Source: Ptiloglossa arizonensis (lineage: Eukaryota; Arthropoda; Insecta; Hymenoptera; Colletidae). Taken from it: 64,000 bases of DNA. This document shows positions 11,101 to 26,000 of this stretch, piece by piece. A program made the translations under genes and the position numbers. The notes beneath the pieces are model-generated. The model made no database searches. It was not told the DNA's origin and saw nothing but the letters and a program-made list of their open reading frames with translations. Every line of letters starts with the position of its first letter. Within the stretch, counting starts at the first letter, position 1. The stretch is taken from NCBI RefSeq assembly GCF_051014685.1, contig NW_027478760.1:434001-498000 (forward strand), read 5' to 3'.

Positions 11101-13213
11101 TATTTTTCCCCTAGGCCGTACTGGTTAAGCGATTGCAGCAGCAGAATTGCGAAAAATTTGTTGTCTTCTCAACCATTTCATAGCTTCAAACTCCAATATC
11201 ACGCGAACGGATTGACCTAACCCAAAAATTCCTATTGCATCTGAAAGTAGAAACTCGCCCTATTACAACGGTATGTGTATTTTTTCCCTAGGCAATTCTG
11301 GTTAAGCGATTGGAGCAGCAGGATTGCGAAATATGTTTTGCCTTCTCAAACATTTCTTGGCTTCAAACTCCCATATCTCGCGAACGGATTGACCTAACCC
11401 AAAAATTCCTATAGCGTCTAAAAGTAGAAACTCGCCCGATTACATCGGTATGTGTATTTTTCCCCTTGGCCATTCTGGTTAAACGATTGGAGAAGCAGAA
11501 GTGCGAAAAATTTGTTGTCTTGTCAACCATTTCTGCTTCAAACTCCCATATCTCGCGAACGGATTGACCTAACCCAAAAATTCCTGTTGCGTTTGAAAGT
11601 AGAAACTCGACCGATTACAACGGTATGTGTATTTTTCCCCTAGGCCGTACTGGTTAAGCGATTGCAGCAGCAGAATTGCGAAAAATTTGTTGTCTTGTCA
11701 ACCATTTCTTAGCTTCAAAGTCCCATATCTCGCGAACGGATTGGCCAAACCCAAAAATTCCTGCTGCGTATGAAAGTAGAAACTCGCCCGATTACAAAGG
11801 TATGTGTATTTTTTCCCTAGGCCATTCTGGTTAAGCGTTTGGAGAAGCAGAATTGCGAAAAATTTGTTGTCTTCTCAACCATTTCATAGCTTCAAACTCC
11901 AATATCACGCGAACGGATTGACCTAACCCAAAAATTCCTATTGCATCTGAAAGTAGAAACTCACCCTATTACAACGGTATGTGTATTTTTTCCCTAGGCA
12001 ATTCTGGTTAAGCGATTGGAGCAGCAGAAGTGCGAAAAATTTGTTGTCTTGTCAACCATTTCTGCTTCAAACTCCCATATCTCGCGAACGGATTGACCTA
12101 ACTGAAAAGTTCCTATTGCGTCTGAAAGTAGAAACTCGCCAGATTACAACGGTATGTGTATTTTTCCCCTAGGCCGTACTGGTTAAGCGATTGCAGCAGC
12201 AGAATTGCGAAAAATTTGTTGTCTTCTCAACCATTTCATAGCTTCAAACTCCAATATCACGCGAACGGATTGACCTAACCCAAAAATTCCTATTGCATCT
12301 GAAAGTAGAAACTCGCCCTATTACAACGGTATGTGTATTTTTTCCCTAGGCAATTCTGGTTAAGCGATTGGAGCAGCAGGATTGCGAAATATGTTTTGCC
12401 TTCTCAAACATTTCTTGGCTTCAAACTCCCATATCTCGCGAACGGATTGACCTAACCCAAAAATTCCTATAGCGTCTAAAAGTAGAAACTCGCCCGATTA
12501 CATCGGTATGTGTATTTTTCCCCTTGGCCATTCTGGTTAAACGATTGGAGAAGCAGAAGTGCGAAAAATTTGTTGTCTTGTCAACCATTTCTGCTTCAAA
12601 CTCCCATATCTCGCGAACGGATTGACCTAACCCAAAAATTCCTGTTGCGTTTGAAAGTAGAAACTCGACCGATTACAACGGTATGTGTATTTTTCCCCTA
12701 GGCCGTACTGGTTAAGCGATTGCAGCAGCAGAATTGCGAAAAATTTGTTGTCTTGTCAACCATTTCTTAGCTTCAAAGTCCCATATCTCGCGAACGGATT
12801 GGCCAAACCCAAAAATTCCTGCTGCGTATGAAAGTAGAAACTCGCCCGATTACAAAGGTATGTGTATTTTTTCCCTAGGCCATTCTGGTTAAGCGTTTGG
12901 AGCAGCAGAATTGCGAAAAATTTGTTGTCTTCTCAACCATTTCATAGCTTCAAACTCCAATATCACGCGAACGGATTGACCTAACCCAAAAATTCCTATT
13001 GCATCTGAAAGTAGAAACTCACCCTATTACAACGGTATGTGTATTTTTTCCCTAGGCAATTCTGGTTAAGCGATTGGAGCAGCAGAAGTGCGAAAAATTT
13101 GTTGTCTTGTCAACCATTTCTGCTTCAAACTCCCATATCTCGCGAACGGATTGACCTAACTGAAAAGTTCCTATTGCGTCTGAAAGTAGAAACTCGCCAG
13201 ATTACAACGGCAT
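11101..13213 (+). repeat. Tandem duplication of a 6-mer (1058 bp)
   Basis: About 11,100-12,155 and 12,158-13,213 are two tandem copies of six monomers. Both carry private variants: ACTCACCCTATTAC (near 11,960 and 13,018), CTGAAAAGTTCC (near 12,101 and 13,159) and a chimeric monomer with a GGATTGCGAAATATG core joined to a CAAACATTTCTTGG segment. Identity stops near 12,152/13,210, where the first copy reads GGTATGTGTATT and the second GGCATGCGCATT. The block shows the 6-mer alpha module of the type-1 array in an early or alternate form. Confidence 0.8.
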
Positions 13214-16200
13214 GCGCATTTTTTCCCAAGGCCATTCTGGTGAAGCGTTTGGAGCAGCAGAAGTGCGAAAAATTTTGTGCCTTCTCAAACATTTCTTGGC
13301 TTCAAACTCCCATATCTCGCGAACGGATTGACCTAACCCAAAAATTCCTATTGCATCTGAAAGTAGAAACCCGCCCGATTACAACGGTATGTGTATTTTT
13401 TCCCTAGGCCATTCTGGTTAAGCGTTTGGAGCAGCAGAATTGCGAAAAATTTTTTGCCTTCTCAACCATTTCTTGGCTTCACACTCCCATATCACGCGAA
13501 CGGATGGACCTAACCCAAAAATTCCTATAGCGTCTAAAAGTAGAAACTCGCCCGATTACATCGGTATGTGTATTTTTCCCCTAGGCCATTCTGGTTAAAC
13601 GATTGGAGAAGCAGAAGTGCGAAAAATTTGTTGTCTTGTCAACCATTTCTGCTTCAAACTCCCATATCTCGCGAACGGATTGACCTAACCCAAAAATTCC
13701 TGTTGCGTTTGAAAGTAGAAACTCGACCGATTACAACGGTATGTGTATTTTTCCCCTAGGCCGTACTGGTTAAGCGATTGCAGCAGCAGAATTGCGAAAA
13801 ATTTGTTGTCTTGTCAACCATTTCTTAGCTTCAAAGTCCCATATCTCGCGAACGGATTGGCCAAACCCAAAAATTCCTGCTGCGTATGAAAGTAGAAACT
13901 CGCCCGATTACAAAGGTATGTGTATTTTTTCCCTAGGCCATTCTGGTTAAGCGTTTGGAGCAGCAGAATTGCGAAAAATTTGTTGTATTCTCAACCATTT
14001 CATAGCTTCAAACTCCAATATCACGCGAACGGATCGACCTAACCCAAAAATTCCTATTGCATCTGAAAGTAGAAACTCGCCCTATTACAACGGTATGTGT
14101 ATTTTTTCCCTAGGCAATTCTGGTTAAGCGATTGGAGCAGCAGGATTGCGAAATATGTTTTGCCTTCTCAACCATTTCTGGGCGTCAAACTCCCATATCT
14201 CGCCAACGGATTGACCTAACCCAAAAATTCCTGTTGCGTCTGAAAGTAGAAACTCGCCCGATAACAACGGTATGTGTATTTTTTCCCTAGGCCATTCTGT
14301 TTAAGCGATTGGAGCAGCAGAAATGCGAAAAATTTGTTGTCGTCCCAACAATTTCTTAGCTTAAAACACCCATATCTCGCGAACGGATTGACCTAACTGA
14401 AAAATTCCTATTGCGTCTGAAAGTAGAAACTCGCCAGATTACAACGGTATCCGCATTTTTTCCCTAGGCCATTCTGGTGAAGCGTTTGGAGCAGCAGAAG
14501 TGCGAAAAATTTTGTGCCTTCTCAATCATTTCTTGGCTTCAAACTCCCATATCTCGCGAACGGATTGACCTAACCCAAAAATTCCTATTGCATCTGAAAG
14601 TAGAAACCCGCCCGATTACAACGGTATGTGTATTTTTTCCCTAGGCCATTCTGGTTAAGCGTTTGGAGCAGCAGAATTGCGAAAAATTTTTTGCCTTCTC
14701 AACCATTTCATGGCTTCACACTCCCATATCTCGCGAACGGATGGACCTAACCCAAAAATTCCTATAGCGTCTAAAAGTAGAAACTCGCCCGATTACATCG
14801 GTATGTGTATTTTTCCCCTAGGCCATTCTGGTTAAACGATTGCAGAAGCAGAAGTGCGAAATATTTGTTGTCTTGTCAACCATTTCTGCTTCAAACTCCC
14901 ATATCTCGCGAACGGATTGACCTAACCCAAAAATTCCTGTTGCGTTTGAATGTAGAAACTCGACCCATTACAACGGTATGTGTATTTTTCCCCTAGGCCG
15001 TACTGGTTAAGCGATTGCAGCAGCAGAATTGCGAAAAATTTGTTGTCTTGTCAACCATTTCTTAGCTTCAAAGTCCCATATCTCGCGAACGGATTGGCCA
15101 AACCCAAAAATTCCTGCTGCGTATGAAAGTAGAAACTCGCCCGATTACAAAGGTATGTGTATTTTTTCCCTAGGCCATTCTGGTTAAGCGTTTGGAGCAG
15201 CAGAATTGCGAAAAATTTGTTGTCTTCTCAACCATTTCATAGCTTCAAACTCCAATATCACGCGAACGGATTGACCTAACCCAAAAATTCCTATTGCATC
15301 TGAAAGTAGAAACTCGCCCTATTACAACGGTATGTGTATTTTTTCCCTAGGCAATTCTGGTTAAGCGATTGGAGCAGCAGAAGTGCGAAAAATTTGTTGT
15401 CTTGTCAACCATTTCTGCTTCAAACTCCCATATCTCGCGAACGGATTGACCTAACTGAAAAATTCCTATTGCGTCTGAAAGTAGAAACTCGCCAGATTAC
15501 AACGGTATCCGCATTTTTTCCCTAGGCCATTCTGGTGAAGCGTTTGGAGCAGCAGAAGTGCGAAAAATTTTGTGCCTTCTCAAACATTTCTTGGCTTCAA
15601 ACTCCCATATCTCGCGAACGGATTGACCTAACCCAAAAATTCCTATTGCATCTGAAAGTAGAAACCCGCCCGATTACAACGGTATGTGTATTTTTTCCCT
15701 AGGCCATTCTGGTTAAGCGTTTGGAGCAGCAGAATTGCGAAAAATTTTTTGCCTTCTCAACCATTTCATGGCTTCACACTCCCATATCTCGCGAACGGAT
15801 GGACCTAACCCAAAAATTCCTATAGCGTCTAAAAGTAGAAACTCGCCCGATTACATCGGTATGTGTATTTTTCCCCTAGGCCATTCTGGTTAAACGATTG
15901 GAGAAGCAGAAGTGCGAAAAATTTGTTGTCTTGTCAACCATTTCTGCTTCAAACTCCCATATCTCGCGAACGGATTGACCTAACCCAAAAATTCCTGTTG
16001 CGTTTGAAAGTAGAAACTCGACCGATTACAACGGTATGTGTATTTTTTCCCTAGGCCATTCTGGTTAAGCGTTTGGAGCAGCAGAATTGCGAAAAATTTG
16101 TTGTCTTCTCAACCATTTCATAGCTTCAAACTCCAATATCACGCGAACGGATTGACCTAACCCAAAAATTCCTATTGCTTCTGAAAGTAGAAACTCGCCC

Positions 16201-17375
16201 TATTACAACGGTATGTGTATTTTTTCCCTAGGCAATTCTGGTTAAGCGATTGGAGCAGCAGAAGTGCGAAAAATTTGTTGTCTTGTCAACCATTTCTGCT
16301 TCAAACTCCCATATCTCGCGAACGGATTGACCTAACCCAAAAATTCCTGTTGCGTTTGAAAGTAGAAACTCGACCGATTACAACGGTATGTGTATTTTTT
16401 CCCTAGGCCATTCTGGTTAAGCGTTTGGAGCAGCAGAATTGCGAAAAATTTGTTGTCTTCTCAACCATTTCTGCTTCAAACTCCCATATCTCGCGAACGG
16501 ATTGACCTAACCCAAAAATTCCTGTTGCGTTTGAAAGTAGAAACTCGACCGATTACAACGGTATGTGTATTTTTCCCCTAGGCCGTACTGTTTAAGCGAT
16601 TGCAGCAGCAGAATTGCGAAAAATTTGTTGTCTTGTCAACCATTTCTTAGCTTCAAAGTCCCATATCTCGCGAACGGATTGGCCAAACCCAAAAATTCCT
16701 GCTGCGTATGAAAGTAGAAACTCGCCCGATTACAAAGGTATGTGTATTTTTTCCCTAGGCCATTCTGGTTAAGCGTTTGGAGCAGCAGAATTGCGAAAAA
16801 TTTGTTGTATTCTCAACCATTTCATAGCTTCAAACTCCAATATCACGCGAACGGATTGACCTAACACAAAAATTCCTATTGCATCTGAAAGTAGAAACTC
16901 GCCCTATTACAACGGTATGTGTATTTTTTCCCTAGGCAATTCTGGTTAAGCGATTGGAGCAGCAGGATTGCGAAATATGTTTTGCCTTCTCAACCATTTC
17001 TGGGCGTCAAACTCCCATATCTCGCGAACGGATTGACCTAACCCAAAAATTCCAGTTGCGTCTGAAAGTAGAAACTCGCCCGATAACAACGGTATGTGTA
17101 TTTTTTCCCTAGGCCATTCTGTTTAAGCGATTGGAGCAGCAGAAATGCGAAAAATTTGTTGTCGTCCCAACAATTTCTTAGCTTCAAACACCCATATCTC
17201 GCGAACGGATTGACCTAACTGAAAAATTCCTATTGCGTCTGAAAGTAGAAACTCGCCAGATTACAACGGTATCCGCATTTTTTCCCTAGGCCATTCTGGT
17301 GAAGCGTTTGGAGCAGCAGAAGTGCGAAAAATTTTGTGCCTTCTCAAACATTTCTTGGCTTCAAACTCCCATACC

Positions 17376-20300
17376 TCGCGAACGGATTGACCTAACCCAA
17401 AAATTCCTATTGCATCTGAAAGTAGAAACCCGCCCGATTACAACGGTATGTGTATTTTTTCCCTAGGCCATTCTGGTTAAGCGTTTGGAGCAGCAGAATT
17501 GCGAAAAATTTTTTGCCTTCTCAACCATTTCATGGCTTCACACTCCCATATCTCGCGAACGGATGGACCTAACCCAAAAATTCCTATAGCGTCTAAAAGT
17601 AGAAACTCGCCCGATTACATCGGTATGTGTATTTTTCCCCTAGGCCATTCTGGTTAAACGATTGGAGAAGCAGAAGTGCGAAAAATTTGTTGTCTTGTCA
17701 ACCATTTCTGCTTCAAACTCCCATATCTCGCGAACGGATTAACCTAACCCAAAAATTCCTGTTGCGTTTGAAAGTAGAAACTCGACCGATTACAACGGTA
17801 TGTGTATTTTTCCCCTAGGCCGTACTGGTTAAGCGATTGCAGCAGCAGAATTGCGAAAAATTTGTTGTCTTCTCAACCATTTCCTAGCTTCAAAGTCCCA
17901 TATCTCGCGAACGGATTGGCCAAACCCAAAAATTCCTGCTGCGTATGAAAGTAGAAACTCGCCCGATTACAAAGGTATGTGTATTTTTTCCCTAGGCCAT
18001 TCTGGTTAAGCGTTTGGAGCAGCAGAATTGCGAAAAATTTGTTGTCTTCTCAACCATTTCATAGCTTCAAACTCCAATATCACGCGAACGGATTGACCTA
18101 ACCCAAAAATTCCTATTGCATCTGAAAGTAGAAACTCGCCCTATTACAACGGTATGTGTATTTTTTCCCTAGGCAATTCTGGTTAAGCGATTGGAGCAGC
18201 AGAAGTGCGAAAAATTTGTTGTCTTGTCAACCATTTCTGCTTCAAACTCCCATATCTCGCGAACGGATTGACCTAACTGAAAAATTCCTATTGCGTCTGA
18301 AAGTAGAAACTCGCCAGATTACAACGGCATGCGCATTTTTTCCCTAGGCCATTCTGGTGAAGCGTTTGGAGCAGCAGAAGTGCGAAAAATTTTGTGCCTT
18401 CTCAAACATTTCTTGGCTTCAAACTCCCATATCTCGCGAACGGATTGACCTAACCCAAAAATTCCTATTGCATCTGAAAGTAGAAACCCGCCCGATTACA
18501 ACGGTATGTGTATTTTTTCCCTAGGCCATTCTGGTTAAGCGTTTGGAGCAGCAGAATTGCGAAAAATTTTTTGCCTTCTCAACCATTTCATGGCTTCACA
18601 CTCCCATATCTCGCGTACGGATGGACCTAACCCAAAAATTCCTATAGCGTCTAAAAGTAGAAACTCGCCCGATTACATCGGTATGTGTATTTTTCCCCTA
18701 GGCCATTCTGGTTAAACGATTGGAGAAGCAGAAGTGCGAAAAATTTGTTGTCTTGTCAACCATTTCTGCTTCAAACTCCCATATCTCGCGAACGGATTGA
18801 CCTAACCCAAAAATTCCTGTTGCGTTTGAAAGTAGAAACTCGACCGATTACAAGGGTATGTGTATTTTTCCCCTAGGCCGTACTGTTTAAGCGATTGCAG
18901 CGGCAGAATTGCGAAAAATTTGTTGTCTTGTCAACCATTTCTTAGCTTCAAAGTCCCATATCTCGCGAACGGATTGGCCAAACCCAAAAATTCCTGCTGC
19001 GTATGAAAGTAGAAACTCGCCCGATTACAAAGGTATGTGTATTTTTTCCCTAGGCCATTCTGGTTAAGCGTTTGGAGCAGCAGAATTGCGAAAAATTTGT
19101 TGTATTCTCAACCATTTCATAGCTTCAAACTCCAATATCACGCGAACGGATTGACCTAACCCAAAAATTCCTATTGCATCTGAAAGTAGAAACTCGCCCT
19201 ATTACAACGGTATGTGTATTTTTTCCCTAGGCAATTCTGGTTAAGCGATTGGAGCAGCAGGATTGCGAAATATGTTTTGCCTTCTCAACCATTTCTGGGC
19301 GTCAAACTCCCATATCTCGCGAACGGATTGACCTAACCCAAAAATTCCTGTTGCGTCTGAAAGTAGAAACTCGCCCGATAACAACGGTATGTGTATTTTT
19401 TCCCTAGGCCATTCTGTTTAAGCGATTGGAGCAGCAGAAATGCGAAAAATTTGTTGTCGTCCCAACAATTTCTTAGCTTCAAACACCCATATCTCGCGAA
19501 CGGATTGACCTAACTGAAAAATTCCTATTGCGTCTGAAAGTAGAAACTCGCCAGATTACAACGGTATCCGCATTTTTTCCCTAGGCCATTCTGGTGAAGC
19601 GTTTGGAGCAGCAGAAGTGCGAAAAATTTTGTGCCTTCTCAAACATTTCTTGGCTTCAAACTCCCATATCTCGCGAACGGATTGACCTAACCCAAAAATT
19701 CCTATTGCATCTGAAAGTAGAAACCCGCCCGATTACAACGGTATGTGTATTTTTTCCCTAGGCCATTCTGGTTAAGCGTTTGGAGCAGCAGAATTGCGAA
19801 AAATTTTTTGCCTTCTCAACCATTTCATGGCTTCACACTCCCATATCTCGCGAACGGATGGACCTAACCCAAAAATTCCTATAGCGTCTAAAAGTAGAAA
19901 CTCGCCCGATTACATCGGTATGTGTATTTTTCCCCTAGGCCATTCTGGTTAAACGATTGGAGAAGCAGAAGTGCGAAAAATTTGTTGTCTTGTCAACCAT
20001 TTCTGCTTCAAACTCCCATATCTCGCGAACGGATTAACCTAACCCAAAAATTCCTGTTGCGTTTGAAAGTAGAAACTCGACCGATTACAACGGTATGTGT
20101 ATTTTTCCCCTAGGCCGTACTGGTTAAGCGATTGCAGCAGCAGAATTGCGAAAAATTTGTTGTCTTCTCAACCATTTCCTAGCTTCAAAGTCCCATATCT
20201 CGCGAACGGATTGGCCAAACCCAAAAATTCCTGCTGCGTATGAAAGTAGAAACTCGCCCGATTACAAAGGTATGTGTATTTTTTCCCTAGGCCATTCTGG

Positions 20301-22329
20301 TTAAGCGTTTGGAGCAGCAGAATTGCGAAAAATTTGTTGTCTTCTCAACCATTTCATAGCTTCAAACTCCAATATCACGCGAACGGATTGACCTAACCCA
20401 AAAATTCCTATTGCATCTGAAAGTAGAAACTCGCCCTATTACAACGGTATGTGTATTTTTTCCCTAGGCAATTCTGGTTAAGCGATTGGAGCAGCAGAAG
20501 TGCGAAAAATTTGTTGTCTTGTCAACCATTTCTGCTTCAAACTCCCATATCTCGCGAACGGATTGACCTAACTGAAAAATTCCTATTGCGTCTGAAAGTA
20601 GAAACTCGCCAGATTACAACGGCATGCGCATTTTTTCCCTAGGCCATTCTGGTGAAGCGTTTGGAGCAGCAGAAGTGCGAAAAATTTTGTGCCTTCTCAA
20701 ACATTTCTTGGCTTCAAACTCCCATATCTCGCGAACGGATTGACCTAACCCAAAAATTCCTATTGCATCTGAAAGTAGAAACCCGCCCGATTACAACGGT
20801 ATGTGTATTTTTTCCCTAGGCCATTCTGGTTAAGCGTTTGGAGCAGCAGAATTGCGAAAAATTTTTTGCCTTCTCAACCATTTCATGGCTTCACACTCCC
20901 ATATCTCGCGTACGGATGGACCTAACCCAAAAATTCCTATAGCGTCTAAAAGTAGAAACTCGCCCGATTACATCGGTATGTGTATTTTTCCCCTAGGCCA
21001 TTCTGGTTAAACGATTGGAGAAGCAGAAGTGCGAAAAATTTGTTGTCTTGTCAACCATTTCTGCTTCAAACTCCCATATCTCGCGAACGGATTGACCTAA
21101 CCCAAAAATTCCTGTTGCGTTTGAAAGTAGAAACTCGACCGATTACAAGGGTATGTGTATTTTTCCCCTAGGCCGTACTGTTTAAGCGATTGCAGCGGCA
21201 GAATTGCGAAAAATTTGTTGTCTTGTCAACCATTTCTTAGCTTCAAAGTCCCATATCTCGCGAACGGATTGGCCAAACCCAAAAATTCCTGCTGCGTATG
21301 AAAGTAGAAACTCGCCCGATTACAAAGGTATGTGTATTTTTTCCCTAGGCCATTCTGGTTAAGCGTTTGGAGCAGCAGAATTGCGAAAAATTTGTTGTAT
21401 TCTCAACCATTTCATAGCTTCAAACTCCAATATCACGCGAACGGATTGACCTAACCCAAAAATTCCTATTGCATCTGAAAGTAGAAACTCGCCCTATTAC
21501 AACGGTATGTGTATTTTTTCCCTAGGCAATTCTGGTTAAGCGATTGGAGCAGCAGGATTGCGAAATATGTTTTGCCTTCTCAACCATTTCTGGGCGTCAA
21601 ACTCCCATATCTCGCGAACGGATTGACCTAACCCAAAAATTCCTGTTGCGTCTGAAAGTAGAAACTCGCCCGATAACAACGGTATGTGTATTTTTTCCCT
21701 AGGCCATTCTGTTTAAGCGATTGGAGCAGCAGAAATGCGAAAAATTTGTTGTCGTCCCAACAATTTCTTAGCTTCAAACACCCATATCTCGCGAACGGAT
21801 TGACCTAACTGAAAAATTCCTATTGCGTCTGAAAGTAGAAACTCGCCAGATTACAACGGTATCCGCATTTTTTCCCTAGGCCATTCTGGTGAAGCGTTTG
21901 GAGCAGCAGAAGTGCGAAAAATTTTGTGCCTTCTCAAACATTTCTTGGCTTCAAACTCCCATATCTCGCGAACGGATTGACCTAACCCAAAAATTCCTAT
22001 TGCATCTGAAAGTAGAAACCCGCCCGATTACAACGGTATGTGTATTTTTTCCCTAGGCCATTCTGGTTAAGCGTTTGGAGCAGCAGAATTGCGAAAAATT
22101 TTTTGCCTTCTCAACCATTTCATGGCTTCACACTCCCATATCTCGCGAACGGATGGACCTAACCCAAAAATTCCTATAGCGTCTAAAAGTAGAAACTCGC
22201 CCGATTACATCGGTATGTGTATTTTTCCCCTAGGCCATTCTGGTTAAACGATTGGAGAAGCAGAAGTGCGAAAAATTTGTTGTCTTGTCAACCATTTCTG
22301 CTTCAAACTCCCATATCTCGCGAACGGAT
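17376..22329 (+). repeat. Twin copies of the type-1 13-mer (offset 2295 bp)
   Basis: About 17,376-20,034 matches about 19,671-22,329, and I noticed no difference over some 2.6 kb. Both copies carry four private variants: GGATTAACCT (17,738 and 20,033), TCGCGTACGG (18,612 and 20,907), CAAGGGTATG (18,852 and 21,147) and GCAGCGGCAG (near 18,896 and 21,191). Neighbouring 13-mers lack them. The match is bounded on the left by a C/T difference in CATACCTCGCG and on the right by GGATTGACCT. Confidence 0.85.
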
Positions 22330-23089
22330 TGACCTAACCCAAAAATTCCTGTTGCGTTTGAAAGTAGAAACTCGACCGATTACAACGGTATGTGTATTTT
22401 TCCCCTAGGCCGTACTGGTTAAGCGATTGCAGCAGCAGAATTGCGAAAAATTTGTTGTCTTGTCAACCATTTCTTAGCTTCAAAGTCCCATATCTCGCGA
22501 ACGGATTGGCCAAACCCAAAAATTCCTGCTGCGTATGAAAGTAGAAACTCGCCCGATTACAAAGGTATGTGTATTTTTTCCCTAGGCCATTCTGGTTAAG
22601 CGTTTGGAGCAGCAGAATTGCGAAAAATTTGTTGTCTTCTCAACCATTTCATAGCTTCAAACTCCAATATCACGCGAACGGATTGACCTAACCCAAAAAT
22701 TCCTATTGCATCTGAAAGTAGAAACTCGCCCTATTACAACGGTATGTGTATTTTTTCCCTAGGCAATTCTGGTTAAGCGATTGGAGCAGCAGAAGTGCGA
22801 AAAATTTGTTATCTTGTCAACCATTTCTGCTTCAAACTCCCATATCTCGCGAACGGATTGACCTAACTGAAAAATTCCTATTGCGTCTGAAAGTAGAAAC
22901 TCGCCAGATTACAACGGCATGCGCATTTTTTCCCTAGGCCATTCTGGTGAAGCGTTTGGAGCAGCAGAAGTGCGAAAAATTTTGTGCCTTCTCAAACATT
23001 TCTTGGCTTCAAACTCCCATATCTCGCGAACGGATTGACCTAACCCAAAAATTCCTATTGCATCTGAAAGTAGAAACCCGCCCGATTAC

Positions 23090-26000
23090 AACGGTATGTG
23101 TATTTTTTCCCTAGGCCATTCTGGTTAAGCGTTTGGAGCAGCAGAATTGCGAAAAATTTTTTGCCTTCTCAACCATTTCATGGCTTCACACTCCCATATC
23201 TCGCGAACGGATGGACCTAACCCAAAAATTCCTATAGCGTCTAAAAGTAGAAACTCGCCCGATTACATCGGTATGTGTATTTTTCCCCTAGGCCATTCTG
23301 GTTAAACGATTGGAGAAGCAGAAGTGCGAAAAATTTGTTGTCTTGTCAACCATTTCTGCTTCAAACTCCCATATCTCGCGAACGGATTGACCTAACCCAA
23401 AAATTCCTGTTGCGTTTGAAAGTAGAAACTCGACCGATTACAACGGTATGTGTATTTTTCCCCTAGGCCGTACTGGTTAAGCGATTGCAGCAGCAGAATT
23501 GCGAAAAATTTGTTGTCTTGTCAACCATTTCTTAGCTTCAAAGTCCCATATCTCGCGAACGGATTGGCCAAACCCAAAAATTCCTGCTGCGTATGAAAGT
23601 AGAAACTCGCCCGATTACAAAGGTATGTGTATTTTTTCCCTAGGCCATTCTGGTTAAGCGTTTGGAGCAGCAGAATTGCGAAAAATTTGTTGTCTTCTCA
23701 ACCATTTCATAGCTTCAAACTCCAATATCACGCGAACGGATTGACCTAACCCAAAAATTCCTATTGCATCTGAAAGTAGAAACTCGCCCTATTACAACGG
23801 TATGTGTATTTTTTCCCTAGGCAATTCTGGTTAAGCGATTGGAGCAGCAGAAGTGCGAAAAATTTTTTGCCTTCTCAACCATTTCTTGGCTTCACACTCC
23901 CATATCTCGCGAACGGATGGACCTAACCCAAAAATTCCTATTGCGTCTGAAAGTAGAAACTCGCCCGATTACATCGGTATGTGTATTTTTCCCCTAGGCC
24001 ATTCTGGTTAAACGATTGGAGAAGCAGAAGTGCGAAAAATTTGTTGTCTTGTCAACCATTTCTGCTTCAAACTCCCATATCTCGCGAACGGATTGACCTA
24101 ACCCAAAAATTCCTGTTGCGTTTGAAAGTAGAAACTCGACCGATTACAACGGTATGTGTATTTTTCCCCTAGGCCGTACTGGTTAAGCGATTGCAGCAGC
24201 AGAATTGCGAAAAATTTGTTGTCTTGTCAACCATTTCTTAGCTTCAAAGTCCCATATCTCGCGAACGGATTGGCCAAACCCAAAAATTCCTGCTGCGTAT
24301 GAAAGTAGAAACTCGCCCGATTACAAAGGTATGTGTATTTTTTCCCTAGGCCATTCTGGTTAAGCGTTTGGAGCAGCAGAATTGCGAAAAATTTGTTGTA
24401 TTCTCAACCATTTCATAGCTTCAAACTCCAATATCACGCGAACGGATTGACCTAACACAAAAATTCCTATTGCATCTGAAAGTAGAAACTCGCCCTATTA
24501 CAACGGTATGTGTATTTTTTCCCTAGGCAATTCTGGTTAAGCGATTGGAGCAGCAGGATTGCGAAATATGTTTTGCCTTCTCAACCATTTCTGGGCGTCA
24601 AACTCCCATATCTCGCGAACGGATTGACCTAACCCAAAAATTCCTGTTGCGTCTGAAAGTAGAAACTCGCCCGATAACAACGGTATGTGTATTTTTTCCC
24701 TAGGCCATTCTGTTTAAGCGATTGGAGCAGCAGAAATGCGAAAAATTTGTTGTCGTCCCAACAATTTCTTAGCTTCAAACACCCATATCTCGCAAACGGA
24801 TTGACCTAACTGAAAAATTCCTATTGCGTCTGAAAGTAGAAACTCGCCAGATTACAACGGTATCCGCATTTTTTCCCTAGGCCATTCTGGTGAAGCGTTT
24901 GGAGCAGCAGAAGTGCGAAAAATTTTGTGCCTTCTCAAACATTTCTTGGCTTCAAACTCCCATACCTCGCGAACGGATTGACCTAATCCAAAAATTCCTA
25001 TTGCATCTGAAAGTAGAAACCCGCCCTATTACAACGGTATGTGTATTTTTTCCCTAGGCCATTCTGGTTAAGCGTTTGGAGCAGCAGAATTGCGAAAAAT
25101 TTTTTGCCTTCTCAACCATTTCATGGCTTCACACTCCCATATCTCGCGAACGGATGGACCTAACCCAAAAATTCCTATAGCGTCTAAAAGTAGAAACTCG
25201 CCCGATTACATCGGTATGTGTATTTTTCCCCTAGGCCATTCTGGTTAAACGATTGGAGAAGCAGAAGTGCGAAAAATTTGTTGTCTTGTCAACCATTTCT
25301 GCTTCAAACTCCCATATCTCGCGAACGGATTGACCTAACCCAAAAATTCCTGTTGCGTTTGAAAGTAGAAACTCGACCGATTACAACGGTATGTGTATTT
25401 TTCCCCTAGGCCGTACTGGTTAAGCGATTGCAGCAGCAGAATTGCGAAAAATTTGTTGTCTTGTCAACCATTTCTTAGCTTCAAAGTCCCATATCTCGCG
25501 AACGGATTGGCCAAACCCAAAAATTCCTGCTGCGTATGAAAGTAGAAACTCGCCCGATTACAAAGGTATGTGTATTTTTTCCCTAGGCCATTCTGGTTAA
25601 GCGTTTGGAGCAGCAGAATTGCGAAAAATTTGTTGTCTTCTCAACCATTTCATAGCTTCAAACTCCAATATCACGCGAACGGATTGACCTAACCCAAAAA
25701 TTCCTATTGCATCTGAAAGTAGAAACTCGCCCTATTACAACGGTATGTGTATTTTTTCCCTAGGCAATTCTGGTTAAGCGATTGGAGCAGCAGAAGTGCG
25801 AAAAATTTTTTGCCTTCTCAACCATTTCTTGGCTTCACACTCCCATATCTCGCGAACGGATGGACCTAACCCAAAAATTCCTATTGCGTCTGAAAGTAGA
25901 AACTCGCCCGATTACATCGGTATGTGTATTTTTCCCCTAGGCCATTCTGGTTAAACGATTGGAGAAGCAGAAGTGCGAAAAATTTGTTGTCTTGTCAACC

